Source of the DNA: an uncultured Collinsella sp.
GTDB lineage: Bacteria; Actinomycetota; Coriobacteriia; Coriobacteriales; Coriobacteriaceae
DNA length: 50,487 bases
Assembly (NCBI GenBank): GCA_958403205.1
Contig: CATXWM010000015.1
Span: forward strand, 1-50,487
Direction of reading: 5' to 3'
Position 1 is the stretch's first letter. Each line of letters begins with the position of its first letter. The notes below the pieces were generated by a model. It was given only the letters and a program-made list of their open reading frames with translations. It was not told the DNA's origin and made no database searches. Of this stretch, positions 1-8,224 are shown piece after piece. A program made the translations under genes and the position numbers.

Positions 1-52
1 GTATAGCCGTGCAACGGAAAAGAGCCGCCCTTTCGGACGACTCAAACTGTAA

Positions 53-158
53 TGGACGTTCTTAAATGACTAGTCAAAGGGGACACTCTTGCGGCGCTTG
101 GCACTTGACTAGTCGTTGGGGACGTTCTTGGTCGACTAGTCGTTTAAGAACGTCCCCA
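53..158. repeat. Palindromic element, GACTAGTC family, copy 1
   Basis: Inverted arms at 53-75 and 134-158 share the core GACGTTCTTAAA followed by GACTAGTC. An extra half copy (GACTAGTCGTTGGGGACG) lies inside at about 107-124. A second element with the same arms is at 3312-3460, which shows it is a dispersed family and not a chance hairpin. No coding sequence is seen in bases 1-276. Confidence 0.75.
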
Positions 159-184
159 ACGACTACCTTGCGGCAATCTAATAA

Positions 185-249
185 GTTGCGGTGAGATAGT
201 TCTTGAATTGGCCTTTTTGAGGGCTAGATAGGAACTATTTCACCGCAAC
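185..249. repeat. Palindromic element, TTGCGGTGAAATAG family, copy 1
   Basis: Arms of about 20 nt at 185-204 and 230-249 begin and end with GTTGCGGTGA / TCACCGCAAC and differ at two positions. The element starts 28 bases beyond the stop codon of the minus-strand coiled-coil gene, so it may end that transcript. Related copies are at 6411-6476 and 47643-47705, each also at a gene 3' end. Confidence 0.8.
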
Positions 250-276
250 TGCGTTGGGGCGTTTTTGGCAGCGGGT

Positions 277-2022
277 TTACTTGCTCGCGAAGAGCCAGAT
301 CAGGATGATCACCAGGATTGCGGCGGCGATGCAGACGATGGCGCCGGTGAATTTGATGCGTGAGTCGCGGGTACGCTCGCGCACCGCGTCCTCGGTGGCC
401 TCGAGCTGGGCGACTTCTCGCTCGGTCTCGGCGTGTTCGGCTTTGTCTCGGGCCAAGGACCCTGCAAGCGACTCAGTGATCTCTGGGTGGTCGTGTACCT
501 CGGTCGCCTGTTCGATAATCGACTGCGCATGCGCGGCATCTGCTTGGGCGTTGGCGATGCTCTGCTCTTGGTCGCGGCGTGCCTTGTCCTCGGCAGCGAT
601 CTTCTCGCGCAGTTCGCGCTGGCGCGTCGCGGCGGCAGTCTTCGCCGTCTGCAGCTCGTCGCGCGCGGCATCAGCCTCAGTCGTCACGGCTTGGTGCGCG
701 CGTTTGGCTTCGGCAATGGGGGCTTGAGCCTGCTCGACGGCCTGCTCGGCTGCGGCAAGCGAGTGCTCAAGGTCGGCGGTGATGCGCGGGACATCTTCTT
801 CGGCTTTACGCAGGGCATCTGCCGTGTCGGAGATCTGCATCGAGAGCTCGCTGGTGCGCACCGTATAGTTGGCGGGATTTGCCGAGGGATTGCGTTGCAG
901 CTCGGCATACTCATGACGCAGCGTCTCGAGCTGGGCGCGCGTGGCGTCGACGGTTTGTTGTGCGGCGGCAATGCCGGCGTCTCGCTCGGCCTTCACCTTG
1001 TCGCGGATGCGCTTGGAATCCTCAAGACGTCGAATGAGGCGGTTGCCGGTCTCGCGCGAGCTCGCCTCGCGGGCCTCCACGGCATCGAGCGCGGCCTTCA
1101 GCCGGAGCTCAGTCGCGTCATCCTCTGTCTTCATTTGTTCGAGCTGATCCTTGAGCTCTGCTACTTTGGAAGCATGGACATCGCGATCGATTTCGGCTGC
1201 CGCAGCGGTCTTTTGCGCTGTGGCGATCGCCTGACGCTGGTCGGCGACGATCTGCTCGTAGCGGCCTGCGATATCCTGGCGCGTCTCGAGTTCCTCGGCC
1301 TGATCGGCAATGCGCTGCTCAAGTTCGGCCAGGTGGGCGCGGGCATCGGCAAGTGCCTTTTTCGCGGCGTTCATCTCGCGCATGGCCGAGGCGCCCTGGG
1401 CGATAAAGGTGCCCACGGCGTTCGCAGTGTTCGAGACAGCGGTCCCCAGATCGCGGCTCGCGGCGGGGGAGTGCGGGGCGGTCGGGCGAGCGGTGTCGGC
1501 AGCGTCCGCATCGGCAGCCTGCGGCGCGGCGATATTGCCGGTACCGCCCTCGACCACAGAAAAGCCTGCTGCGTGCGGATCGACCGCATCGGCGCCAATC
1601 GTGGGGTGCTCGAGCTGCAGAAACGAGGGCATGGTGCTGCCCTGGTCGGCAACCGGAGTCTCGCCGGGCACAAAGGTCGAGGCCGCCTCGGCGGCCTCCT
1701 CTTCCTCGGCATCGATATCGGCATCGGCGACGGCGTCTTTCATCGCTTTGACAGCATCCATCATGGAGTCCATGACGGCATCGAGCTCTTCTTCCGAAGA
1801 CACCTCGATGGGGCCCGCTGCTTGCGGGGCGTCGTCCTGAGCGGGCGCATCGTCGTTTTGCTCATCGGCGTTTTCTGTTTCGGGGGTTTCCGCCGTAGCG
1901 CTTTCGTCCAAGATGGGGTTGTCGATGTCGATACCATCGCAGGTCACAGCGTCAGTATCTGCGGTGACGTCTGCGGAATCATCAATATGCTGTTGAGTCT
2001 GGGGGTCCAGCTCGTCTGTCAT
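277..2022 (-). CDS. Coiled-coil protein with C-terminal membrane anchor
   Basis: No enzymatic family is recognised. From the chosen start the protein has about 581 residues. The first 200 are acidic and low-complexity (rich in Asp, Glu, Ala). Roughly residues 200-540 are Ala/Glu/Arg/Gln-rich heptad-like sequence typical of long coiled coils. The C-terminus has basic residues and then one hydrophobic segment (IVCIAAAILVIILIWLF) ending three residues before the stop, so it looks tail-anchored with the coiled coil in the cytoplasm. The start at 2022 is preferred because GAGGAG lies nine bases upstream; ATG at 2028 is possible but only three bases from it, and a longer reading frame to 2133 has no ribosome site. 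A scaffold or envelope role is only a guess. Confidence 0.75.
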   Translation of the reverse strand: MTDELDPQTQQHIDDSADVTADTDAVTCDGIDIDNPILDESATAETPETENADEQNDDAPAQDDAPQAAGPIEVSSEEELDAVMDSMMDAVKAMKDAVADADIDAEEEEAAEAASTFVPGETPVADQGSTMPSFLQLEHPTIGADAVDPHAAGFSVVEGGTGNIAAPQAADADAADTARPTAPHSPAASRDLGTAVSNTANAVGTFIAQGASAMREMNAAKKALADARAHLAELEQRIADQAEELETRQDIAGRYEQIVADQRQAIATAQKTAAAAEIDRDVHASKVAELKDQLEQMKTEDDATELRLKAALDAVEAREASSRETGNRLIRRLEDSKRIRDKVKAERDAGIAAAQQTVDATRAQLETLRHEYAELQRNPSANPANYTVRTSELSMQISDTADALRKAEEDVPRITADLEHSLAAAEQAVEQAQAPIAEAKRAHQAVTTEADAARDELQTAKTAAATRQRELREKIAAEDKARRDQEQSIANAQADAAHAQSIIEQATEVHDHPEITESLAGSLARDKAEHAETEREVAQLEATEDAVRERTRDSRIKFTGAIVCIAAAILVIILIWLFASK

Positions 2023-2316
2023 AGGCATGTGCTCCTCATCGTTGTTTGTCACCCTATGATAAAGTCTCGCGCCGACATCCCGCGCGCCGCAGCAAAGTTT
2101 CAAAACGTGTTCGATGGCTCGTTTGGCTGACAAAAATTCGGCCTCTTTATCCAGTTCGTGCTTGACATTCCCTTCGCCGAATGACGTTGTGCCGTTCGCC
2201 TGCTGCGGTCTTTATTTTTCACTTGAACCCGCTAAAGTTGCATTTCAGCTTTTGGCGCGTGAAGTTGGATACGCGCAGTCGGCGGGTGGGCCCGTCGCGA
2301 TTTGAAAGGACTTTGT

Positions 2317-3117
2317 ATGGGACTTTTCACTGGTAAGACCGTGATCGTCACCGGCGGCGGCAAGGCCACGCTTAAGGACGGTTCCGCTGGCTCCATCGGC
2401 TACGGCATCGATATCGCTTTTGCCAAGGAGGGCGCGAACCTCGTCATCACCGGCCGCAACGTCGCTAAGCTCGAGGCCGCCAAGGAGTCTCTCGAGGCCG
2501 AGTACGGTGTCAAGGTTCTGCCTGTTCAGGCCGATGTTTCAGCCGGTCAGGACAACGAAGTCGTCGTCCAGAACGTCATCGACAAGGCCATTGAGGAGTT
2601 TGGCCGCATCGACGCCGTCGTCAACAATGCTCAGGCCAGCGCCTCGGGCGTGACCATCGCCGATCACACCATGGATCAGTTTAACCTGGCCATTTACTCC
2701 GGTCTGTATGCTACCTATCTGTACATGCAGAAGGCCTATCCGCACCTGAAGGAGACCAAGGGCTCCGTGGTCAACTTCGCTTCGGGCGCTGGCCTGTTTG
2801 GCAACTATGGCCAGTGCAGCTATGCTGCCGCCAAGGAGGGCATCCGCGGCCTGACCCGCGTTGCCGCCAACGAGTGGGGCAAGGACGGCATCAACGTCAA
2901 TATCGTTTGCCCGCTTGCTTGGACCGCTGCGCTCGAGAACTTCCAGGATGCCTATCCCGAGGCGTTTAAGGCCAACGTCCACATGCCGCCGGCGGGTCAC
3001 TACGGCGACGTCGAGAAGGAAATCGGCCGCGTGGTCGTTCAGCTCTGCGGTCCCGACTTTAAGTACATGAACGGCGAGACCGTCACCCTCGAGGGTGGCA
3101 TGGGCCAGCGGCCCTAA
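2317..3117 (+). CDS. Short-chain dehydrogenase/reductase (SDR)
   Basis: A 266-residue classical SDR, a soluble NAD(P)-dependent oxidoreductase. Visible motifs are TGGG near residue 12, the NNAQA motif (usual NNAG) near 107, the catalytic Ser in NFASGAG near 158 and the catalytic YxxxK in CSYAAAKEG near 172-176. The glycine-rich cofactor loop is odd: between TGGG and GSIGYGI there are about eight extra residues (KATLKDGS), so the usual TGxxxGxG spacing is stretched. The C-terminus ends in an EGGMGQRP tail. GAAAGGA six bases before the ATG supports this start. The gene stands alone, followed by strong hairpins. The substrate cannot be told from sequence; a steroid or bile-acid dehydrogenase is possible but not supported by any specific motif. 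Confidence 0.9.
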   Translation: MGLFTGKTVIVTGGGKATLKDGSAGSIGYGIDIAFAKEGANLVITGRNVAKLEAAKESLEAEYGVKVLPVQADVSAGQDNEVVVQNVIDKAIEEFGRIDAVVNNAQASASGVTIADHTMDQFNLAIYSGLYATYLYMQKAYPHLKETKGSVVNFASGAGLFGNYGQCSYAAAKEGIRGLTRVAANEWGKDGINVNIVCPLAWTAALENFQDAYPEAFKANVHMPPAGHYGDVEKEIGRVVVQLCGPDFKYMNGETVTLEGGMGQRP

Positions 3118-3120
3118 GAG

Positions 3121-3146
3121 TTACGGCGTTTTACCAAACGCCGTAA
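3121..3146 (+). terminator. Hairpin after SDR gene
   Basis: TTACGGCGTTT and its complement form a near-perfect stem around a short loop three bases after the SDR stop codon. There is no T-tract, so termination may rely on the larger hairpin that follows. Confidence 0.5.
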
Positions 3147-3160
3147 CGGGCCGACGCTGC

Positions 3161-3260
3161 GCGGTCACCAGGGCGACAACTTGTCATTCAAAGAGGGCGG
3201 CATGACCAGAAGGTCTATGCCGCCCTCTTTTCATGCCAACTTGTTCGCCCTGGCGACCGC
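3161..3260. terminator. Large nested hairpin with intrinsic terminator
   Basis: Outer arms (GCGGTCACCAGGGCGA at 3161 and its near complement ending at 3260) enclose an inner stem AGAGGGCGGCAT (3192-3203) with its exact complement at 3216-3227, followed by TTTT. The inner part is a good rho-independent terminator for the SDR gene. The outer pairing makes a structure of about 100 bases. Confidence 0.75.
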
Positions 3261-3311
3261 TCGCTGACGTTGCCAAGGCATCGGCGTTTGCGTTGCTGAC
3301 GAAAAGTGGCC

Positions 3312-3460
3312 ATTGGGGACGTTCTTAAATGACTAGTCGAAAGGGACACTCTTGCCGGCACTTGGGGACAGTCCCTGAGTGCCGGCAGATTGGGACACTC
3401 CTTTGTAAGATGGCGCTGAAGACTGTCCCCGACGGCTAGTCGTTTAAGAACGTCCCTAAT
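3312..3460. repeat. Palindromic element, GACTAGTC family, copy 2
   Basis: Arms of 28 nt at 3312-3339 and 3433-3460 are inverted copies with three differences and match the arms at 53-158. An inner hairpin TGCCGGCACT (3354) / AGTGCCGGCA (3377) lies between. The stretch 3261-3540 holds this element and the tgt promoter but no gene. Confidence 0.8.
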
Positions 3461-3517
3461 GACTATGACCCCTTTGCGTCAGTTTCTGTCGAGTCGGTGC
3501 TTCTTGCGGGTTGCCCG

Positions 3518-3523
3518 TATAAT
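3518..3523 (+). promoter_or_regulatory. -10 box of tgt promoter
   Basis: A consensus TATAAT lies 37 bases before the tgt start codon. No clear -35 hexamer is seen at the usual distance. Confidence 0.5.
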
Positions 3524-3560
3524 GGTTTGCGTATGAACCGCAACCAAGGAGTTCCAGTTT

Positions 3561-4700
<1,140 letters not shown>

Positions 4701-4848
4701 GGGCGACAGACACGCTTGCAGCGCGTGGGCAACGGCAAAAGCTGAGCGGCAGCCGCACGTCACATTCACTGACGTCGTCTGCGCGACCGCTGACCGATAG
4801 CTTGCAAGCACTTGATACATCGTGGGTACCATACCGAATAGTTGATGT

Positions 4849-4893
4849 TCGGGCGGGTGTTTGGCGCATGGCGTCGACCCCGCCCGTTTTTCT
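4849..4893 (+). terminator. Hairpin with T-tract
   Basis: CGGGCGGG and CCCGCCCG form an 8-bp stem followed by TTTTTCTTTTT. It can end the tgt transcript, but it lies only about 20 bases before the next gene, so it could also act as a leader terminator if that gene's promoter is upstream (near 4812-4840). Confidence 0.6.
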
Positions 4894-4913
4894 TTTTCTC
4901 GATAGGAGCACCC

Positions 4914-5672
4914 ATGATTAAGAACGAGAATGTCGAGGGCGAGCCTGCCTACGACGAGACGTACCGCCGCGGCCCCGTGGTCATGCGCGGCCCCATGATT
5001 CCTAAGGACAACACCTACGCCAACCTGCTGGCGCCCGAGGAGTCGACCGACTGGTTGCATGCCGATCCGTGGCGCGTACTGCGCATCCAGGCCGAGTTTG
5101 TCGATGGCTTTGGCGCACTTGCCGAGTTAGGGCCTGCGGTGACCATCTTTGGTAGTGCCCGTACGCCCAAGACCGATCCGCTCTACAAGGCGGCGCGCAC
5201 GGTCGGCCGTAAGATTGCCCAGCGCGGCGTGGCGGTTATCACCGGTGGCGGCCCCGGCATCATGGAGGCGGCCAACAGGGGAGCGGCGAGCGTCAACGGC
5301 AAGTCAGTTGGTTTGGGCATTGAACTGCCGCACGAGCAGGGGCTCAACAAATACGTGAACCTCGGTATGGACTTCCGCTACTTCTTTGTGCGCAAGACCA
5401 TGTTCGTCAAATACAGCTCGGGCGCTATCGTGTTTCCCGGCGGGTTTGGCACGCTCGACGAGATGTTCGAGGTGCTCACGCTGGTGCAAACGCACAAGGT
5501 CAAGCGCATGCCGCTTGTGCTGGTAGGCAGCGAGTACTGGCAGGGCCTATTCGACTGGCTTAACGGTCCGGTGATGGACGCCGGTATGATCAGCCCGCTC
5601 GATCCGGAACTGGTGCACATCACCGACGACCTCAACGAGGCCGTCGACATTGCGCTCAGCGGGCTGATGTAG
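4914..5672 (+). CDS. LOG family protein (TIGR00730-type Rossmann fold)
   Basis: A 252-residue protein of the lysine-decarboxylase-like/LOG family, whose characterised members cleave nucleoside 5'-monophosphates to base plus ribose phosphate (cytokinin-activating enzymes in plants and actinobacteria). Visible motifs: GSARTPK near residue 78, GGGPGIMEAANRGA near 107 and the signature PGGFGTLDEMFE near 177. About 60 N-terminal residues (acidic, then RGPVVMRGPMIP) precede the fold and are typical of the longer actinobacterial form. GATAGGAG precedes the ATG. In bacteria the true substrate is often unknown, so the enzymatic role here is an inference. Confidence 0.88.
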   Translation: MIKNENVEGEPAYDETYRRGPVVMRGPMIPKDNTYANLLAPEESTDWLHADPWRVLRIQAEFVDGFGALAELGPAVTIFGSARTPKTDPLYKAARTVGRKIAQRGVAVITGGGPGIMEAANRGAASVNGKSVGLGIELPHEQGLNKYVNLGMDFRYFFVRKTMFVKYSSGAIVFPGGFGTLDEMFEVLTLVQTHKVKRMPLVLVGSEYWQGLFDWLNGPVMDAGMISPLDPELVHITDDLNEAVDIALSGLM

Positions 5673-5704
5673 GGCGAGGTGCCTGTCGTTGTAGTAATGA
5701 AAAC

Positions 5705-5736
5705 GGCAGATTGATGCTATTTAACATCAGTCTGCC
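5705..5736. promoter_or_regulatory. Palindrome, probable toxin-antitoxin operator
   Basis: GGCAGA-T-TGATG at 5705-5716 and CATCA-G-TCTGCC at 5725-5736 are perfect inverted halves around CTATTTAA. A TATACT -10 box follows at 5749-5754 and the antitoxin starts at 5786. Placement over the promoter fits autorepression by a RelB-type antitoxin. It could alternatively be a hairpin ending the upstream gene, but there is no T-tract. Confidence 0.55.
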
Positions 5737-5785
5737 ATCTAAACTGGGTATACTGGTGTAAAAGACGAGGGCGAGGAGGTCGCAA

Positions 5786-6085
5786 ATGTCTACAGCAACA
5801 GTTAAGCCTACGACGGTTCGAATCGAAGAGGGGCTCAAGGAGCAGGCGACTGAGTTCTTGGATTCGGTCGGCCTCAGCCTCAATTCCTATCTCAATCTTG
5901 CCGTTCGGCAGCTGGTAAATCAGCGAAAGATTCCTTTTGAGATTGTAGGAAGGGCGGAGGTGCCCAACGAGGCGACGAGACGCGCCATGGTGATTGCCGA
6001 GGCTCATGAGTTGGGGATTCTGCCAGACGACAGCCCGTCATTCAATAACGCTGATGAGCTTATATCGTTCCTCGATGAGGGCTAG
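5786..6085 (+). CDS. RelB/DinJ-family antitoxin
   Basis: A 99-residue protein with an N-terminal ribbon-helix-helix: the strand TTVRIEEGLKEQA (residues 9-21), then helix FLDSVGLSLNSYLNLAVRQL. This layout is that of DinJ/RelB antitoxins, which bind their own operator as dimers and neutralise the toxin through the C-terminal half. The gene lies two bases before the toxin gene, with the palindrome at 5705-5736 upstream as probable operator. GCGAGGAGG before the ATG supports the start. Confidence 0.88.
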   Translation: MSTATVKPTTVRIEEGLKEQATEFLDSVGLSLNSYLNLAVRQLVNQRKIPFEIVGRAEVPNEATRRAMVIAEAHELGILPDDSPSFNNADELISFLDEG

Positions 6086-6087
6086 CG

Positions 6088-6396
6088 ATGTTTGAGATTA
6101 AAGTCGAGGCTCAGTTTAAGGCGGATTACAAACGGACGATGCGCATCCATCCGCAGCTAAAAAGTGAGTTTAAAGCGGCGGTTGCAGAGCTTGTGGCTCA
6201 TGGGTCACTTCCGGCGGAGTATGGCGCCCACGAGCTCTCAAACCCGGGCGGAAACTACAACGGCCACATCGATTTCCACCTATCCGATGGTTTGGTCGAT
6301 GTGGTCGTTCTGTACTTGCCGCATAAGACTAATCCTGTGATCCGACTGGTCAGAATGGGCTCGCATGAGGAACTGTTCCAGGGTCCGCTGGGCTGA
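6088..6396 (+). CDS. YafQ/RelE-family mRNA interferase toxin
   Basis: A 102-residue RelE-superfamily toxin of the YafQ type, a ribosome-dependent endoribonuclease in known members. The N-terminal helix FKADYKRTMR, the HELSNPGGNYNGHIDFHLSDG region (split here around residues 50-70) and the C-terminal LVRMGSHEELF near 89-99 match the family; the His in GSH is a known catalytic position, and His-61 of the GHIDFH stretch aligns with another. The start codon follows the antitoxin stop by two bases, so translation is probably coupled. Confidence 0.88.
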   Translation: MFEIKVEAQFKADYKRTMRIHPQLKSEFKAAVAELVAHGSLPAEYGAHELSNPGGNYNGHIDFHLSDGLVDVVVLYLPHKTNPVIRLVRMGSHEELFQGPLG

Positions 6397-6410
6397 TCGC
6401 CGATTTCCAA

Positions 6411-6476
6411 GTTGTGGTGGAATAGGGATTGATTGGCGGCTGATAAGCCAAAAAAAAGTCCCTATTCCACCGCAAG
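6411..6476. repeat. Palindromic element, TTGCGGTGAAATAG family, copy 2
   Basis: Arms TTGTGGTGGAATAGGGAT (6412) and GTCCCTATTCCACCGCAA (6458) pair with two mismatches, and an inner stem TTGGC / GCCAA lies within. It sits between the convergent toxin and degV genes and can serve both as terminator (an A/T-run flanks the inner stem). Confidence 0.8.
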
Positions 6477-6490
6477 CGGTAAAGGTGCCC

Positions 6491-7351
6491 CTAGTGGATG
6501 GGCTGGTAGCGGGGGCAGTAGCTGATGGCGATGGCGTCGACGCCTACATGGGTGGCGATGGTGCAGCCGATGGGGCCGGTGCCGGCGTCTACGTAGTCCT
6601 GGCCCGCGAGCGCCTCGTTGACAAGTTCCTGCTCCTCGGCAGCACCGGTCGTGAGCACGCGAACGCTTGAGCCCGGGTGCTCGGTCAAAAACTCGAGGCA
6701 GTCAGCCATGGTGTTTGCAACGATGCGCTTGGCACCGCGGCCCTTTTTGATGGCCTTGATCTCGCCCGATTTCCACTCCGGCGAAACGGCCAGGCGAATG
6801 TTGAGCATCTGGGTGAGCTGGCCGGCGAGTTTAGGTGCGCGGCCGTTCTTAACGAGGTTCTCGAGCGTGCGGGGAATCAGCAGCAGGTGGGCGTCGGGCA
6901 GCGTCGCGCGGATCTGCGCCTCGGTCTCGTCCAGGCTGTGGCCGTCCTCGCGCATGGCCAGCGCGTACTCCACCAGCAGGCCCTCGGCACCCGAGCCGGT
7001 GCGCGAGTCGATGCAGCGCACGTCGAGCTCGTGTGTTTCGGCCGTCAGGCTGGCGTTGGCATAGCAGGCGGACCACTCGCTGCACAGCGAGATAAAGATG
7101 GCGCTGTCGTGGCCGTCGGCGAGCACGCGGTCAAAGAGTGCCTTGAACTCGCCGGCACTCGGCTGCGAGGTGTGCGGCAGCTGCTCGGAGCCGGCCATGC
7201 GGGCGACGTACTCTTGGGCGGTAATCTGCACCTGGTCGAGCAGGTCCTCGCCTTCGATAATCACATGCAGCGGAATCACGTAAATGCCGAGCTCTTGGGC
7301 GCGGGCGGGGGAGATGTCCGACGTGGAGTCGGTTATGATGGCAAAAGACAT
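6491..7351 (-). CDS. DegV family fatty-acid-binding protein
   Basis: A 286-residue DegV/EDD-fold protein. Family members bind a fatty acid in a deep pocket and, in Firmicutes, feed the fatty acid kinase FakA as FakB subunits. The N-terminus MSFAIITDSTSDIS is the family signature, HTSQPSAGEF near residue 75 is the conserved TSQPS motif, and the R(T)GSG and NIRL(A)V regions follow. GAAAGGTG seven bases upstream of 7351 supports this start over a longer frame to 7408. No FakA partner is in the window. The gene is divergent from the HAD gene at 7508. Confidence 0.92.
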   Translation of the reverse strand: MSFAIITDSTSDISPARAQELGIYVIPLHVIIEGEDLLDQVQITAQEYVARMAGSEQLPHTSQPSAGEFKALFDRVLADGHDSAIFISLCSEWSACYANASLTAETHELDVRCIDSRTGSGAEGLLVEYALAMREDGHSLDETEAQIRATLPDAHLLLIPRTLENLVKNGRAPKLAGQLTQMLNIRLAVSPEWKSGEIKAIKKGRGAKRIVANTMADCLEFLTEHPGSSVRVLTTGAAEEQELVNEALAGQDYVDAGTGPIGCTIATHVGVDAIAISYCPRYQPIH

Positions 7352-7443
7352 AATTGCACCTTTCGTTGGGGCGCGACGGCGCGGCCTTCTGAGAGCAAAG
7401 TGCGACAAGTATAGTGGAGTTGCTCTACATTGCTAGGTTAAAT

Positions 7444-7459
7444 TGTTGAATAGTCAACA
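7444..7459. promoter_or_regulatory. Small palindrome between divergent genes
   Basis: TGTTGA and TCAACA flank ATAG in the space between degV and the HAD phosphatase gene. It could be an operator; no known regulator consensus is recognised. Confidence 0.3.
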
Positions 7460-7507
7460 GTTTGAAGTGTCGGTGTGGAAATCGTCAACTGGGGAAGAGG
7501 GATGCCG

Positions 7508-8170
7508 ATGGAGGCGCTGGAGATATGCAAGCGGCCGGTCGTGCTGTTTGATTTTGATGGCACGGTGGCCGATACGGGTCGGGCGGTGATGACCTCGACG
7601 CGCAAGACGCTGGCTGCACGCGGGTTTTCGGAGGCGCAGATGGGTGACCTGCGTCGCATGATCGGGCCGCCCCTGTGGAAGAGTTTTCACGACTTTTATG
7701 GCTTCTCCCGCGAGGAGTCGCTTGTGGTGGCCGACGAGTACCGCGCCTTTTTTGACGAGCTGGGACCGGAGGAGTATCCCGTGTTCGACGGGATCCCCGA
7801 GCTGCTGGATGGGTTGGTCGCCCAGGGCAAGCGCTTGGCCGTGGCGACGTCGCGCATGGAGGCGAAGTGTATCGACATGGTGCATGAGCTGGGTCTTTCT
7901 CAGTTTGAGGCGGTGGCTGGCATGAATCCGCTGCAGGGGCGCGAGACCAAGGCCGATTCGGTCCGCGATGCCCTGGCAGAGCTCGGTATGACGGCGTGCG
8001 ATGCTGTGATGATCGGCGATCGCTTCAACGATGTGGAGGGCGCGCACGCAATGGGCGTACCGTGCATCGGTATCTATTCGGGCGCGGCGGCGCCGGGCGA
8101 GCACGAGGCGGCGGGTGCCGATGCAGTGGTGCACTCGGTGGCCGAGCTTGCTAAACTTTTCGCTATATAA
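7508..8170 (+). CDS. HAD-superfamily phosphatase (PGP/Gph-like)
   Basis: A 220-residue subfamily IA HAD hydrolase resembling phosphoglycolate phosphatase and 5'-nucleotidase-like enzymes. Motif I is DFDGTVADT near residue 15, with both catalytic aspartates. Motif II is the Ser in VATSRME, motif III a Lys near 150 (ETKAD), motif IV IGDRFNDVEGA near 173. The helical cap lies between motifs I and II. The start at 7508 is chosen because AAGAGGG lies about six bases before it; GTG at 7475 and ATG at 7502 are in frame but less well placed. Substrate unknown. Confidence 0.88.
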   Translation: MEALEICKRPVVLFDFDGTVADTGRAVMTSTRKTLAARGFSEAQMGDLRRMIGPPLWKSFHDFYGFSREESLVVADEYRAFFDELGPEEYPVFDGIPELLDGLVAQGKRLAVATSRMEAKCIDMVHELGLSQFEAVAGMNPLQGRETKADSVRDALAELGMTACDAVMIGDRFNDVEGAHAMGVPCIGIYSGAAAPGEHEAAGADAVVHSVAELAKLFAI

Positions 8171-8224
8171 GTACTTGATGTGAGGGGCGGGCGTACCCGT
8201 CGCTCATTGGTAAGGAGGCAGTCC

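Noticed and set aside
433..2130. Long plus-strand frame of 565 codons opposite the coiled-coil gene
   Set aside because: Antisense shadow caused by high GC at third positions; its protein is Gly/Leu/Arg-rich without domains, while the minus-strand frame is a coherent coiled coil with a membrane anchor and ribosome site.
4812..4840. Promoter TTGATA for the LOG-family gene
   Set aside because: No acceptable -10 hexamer at 16-18 bases spacing, so not listed as a feature.
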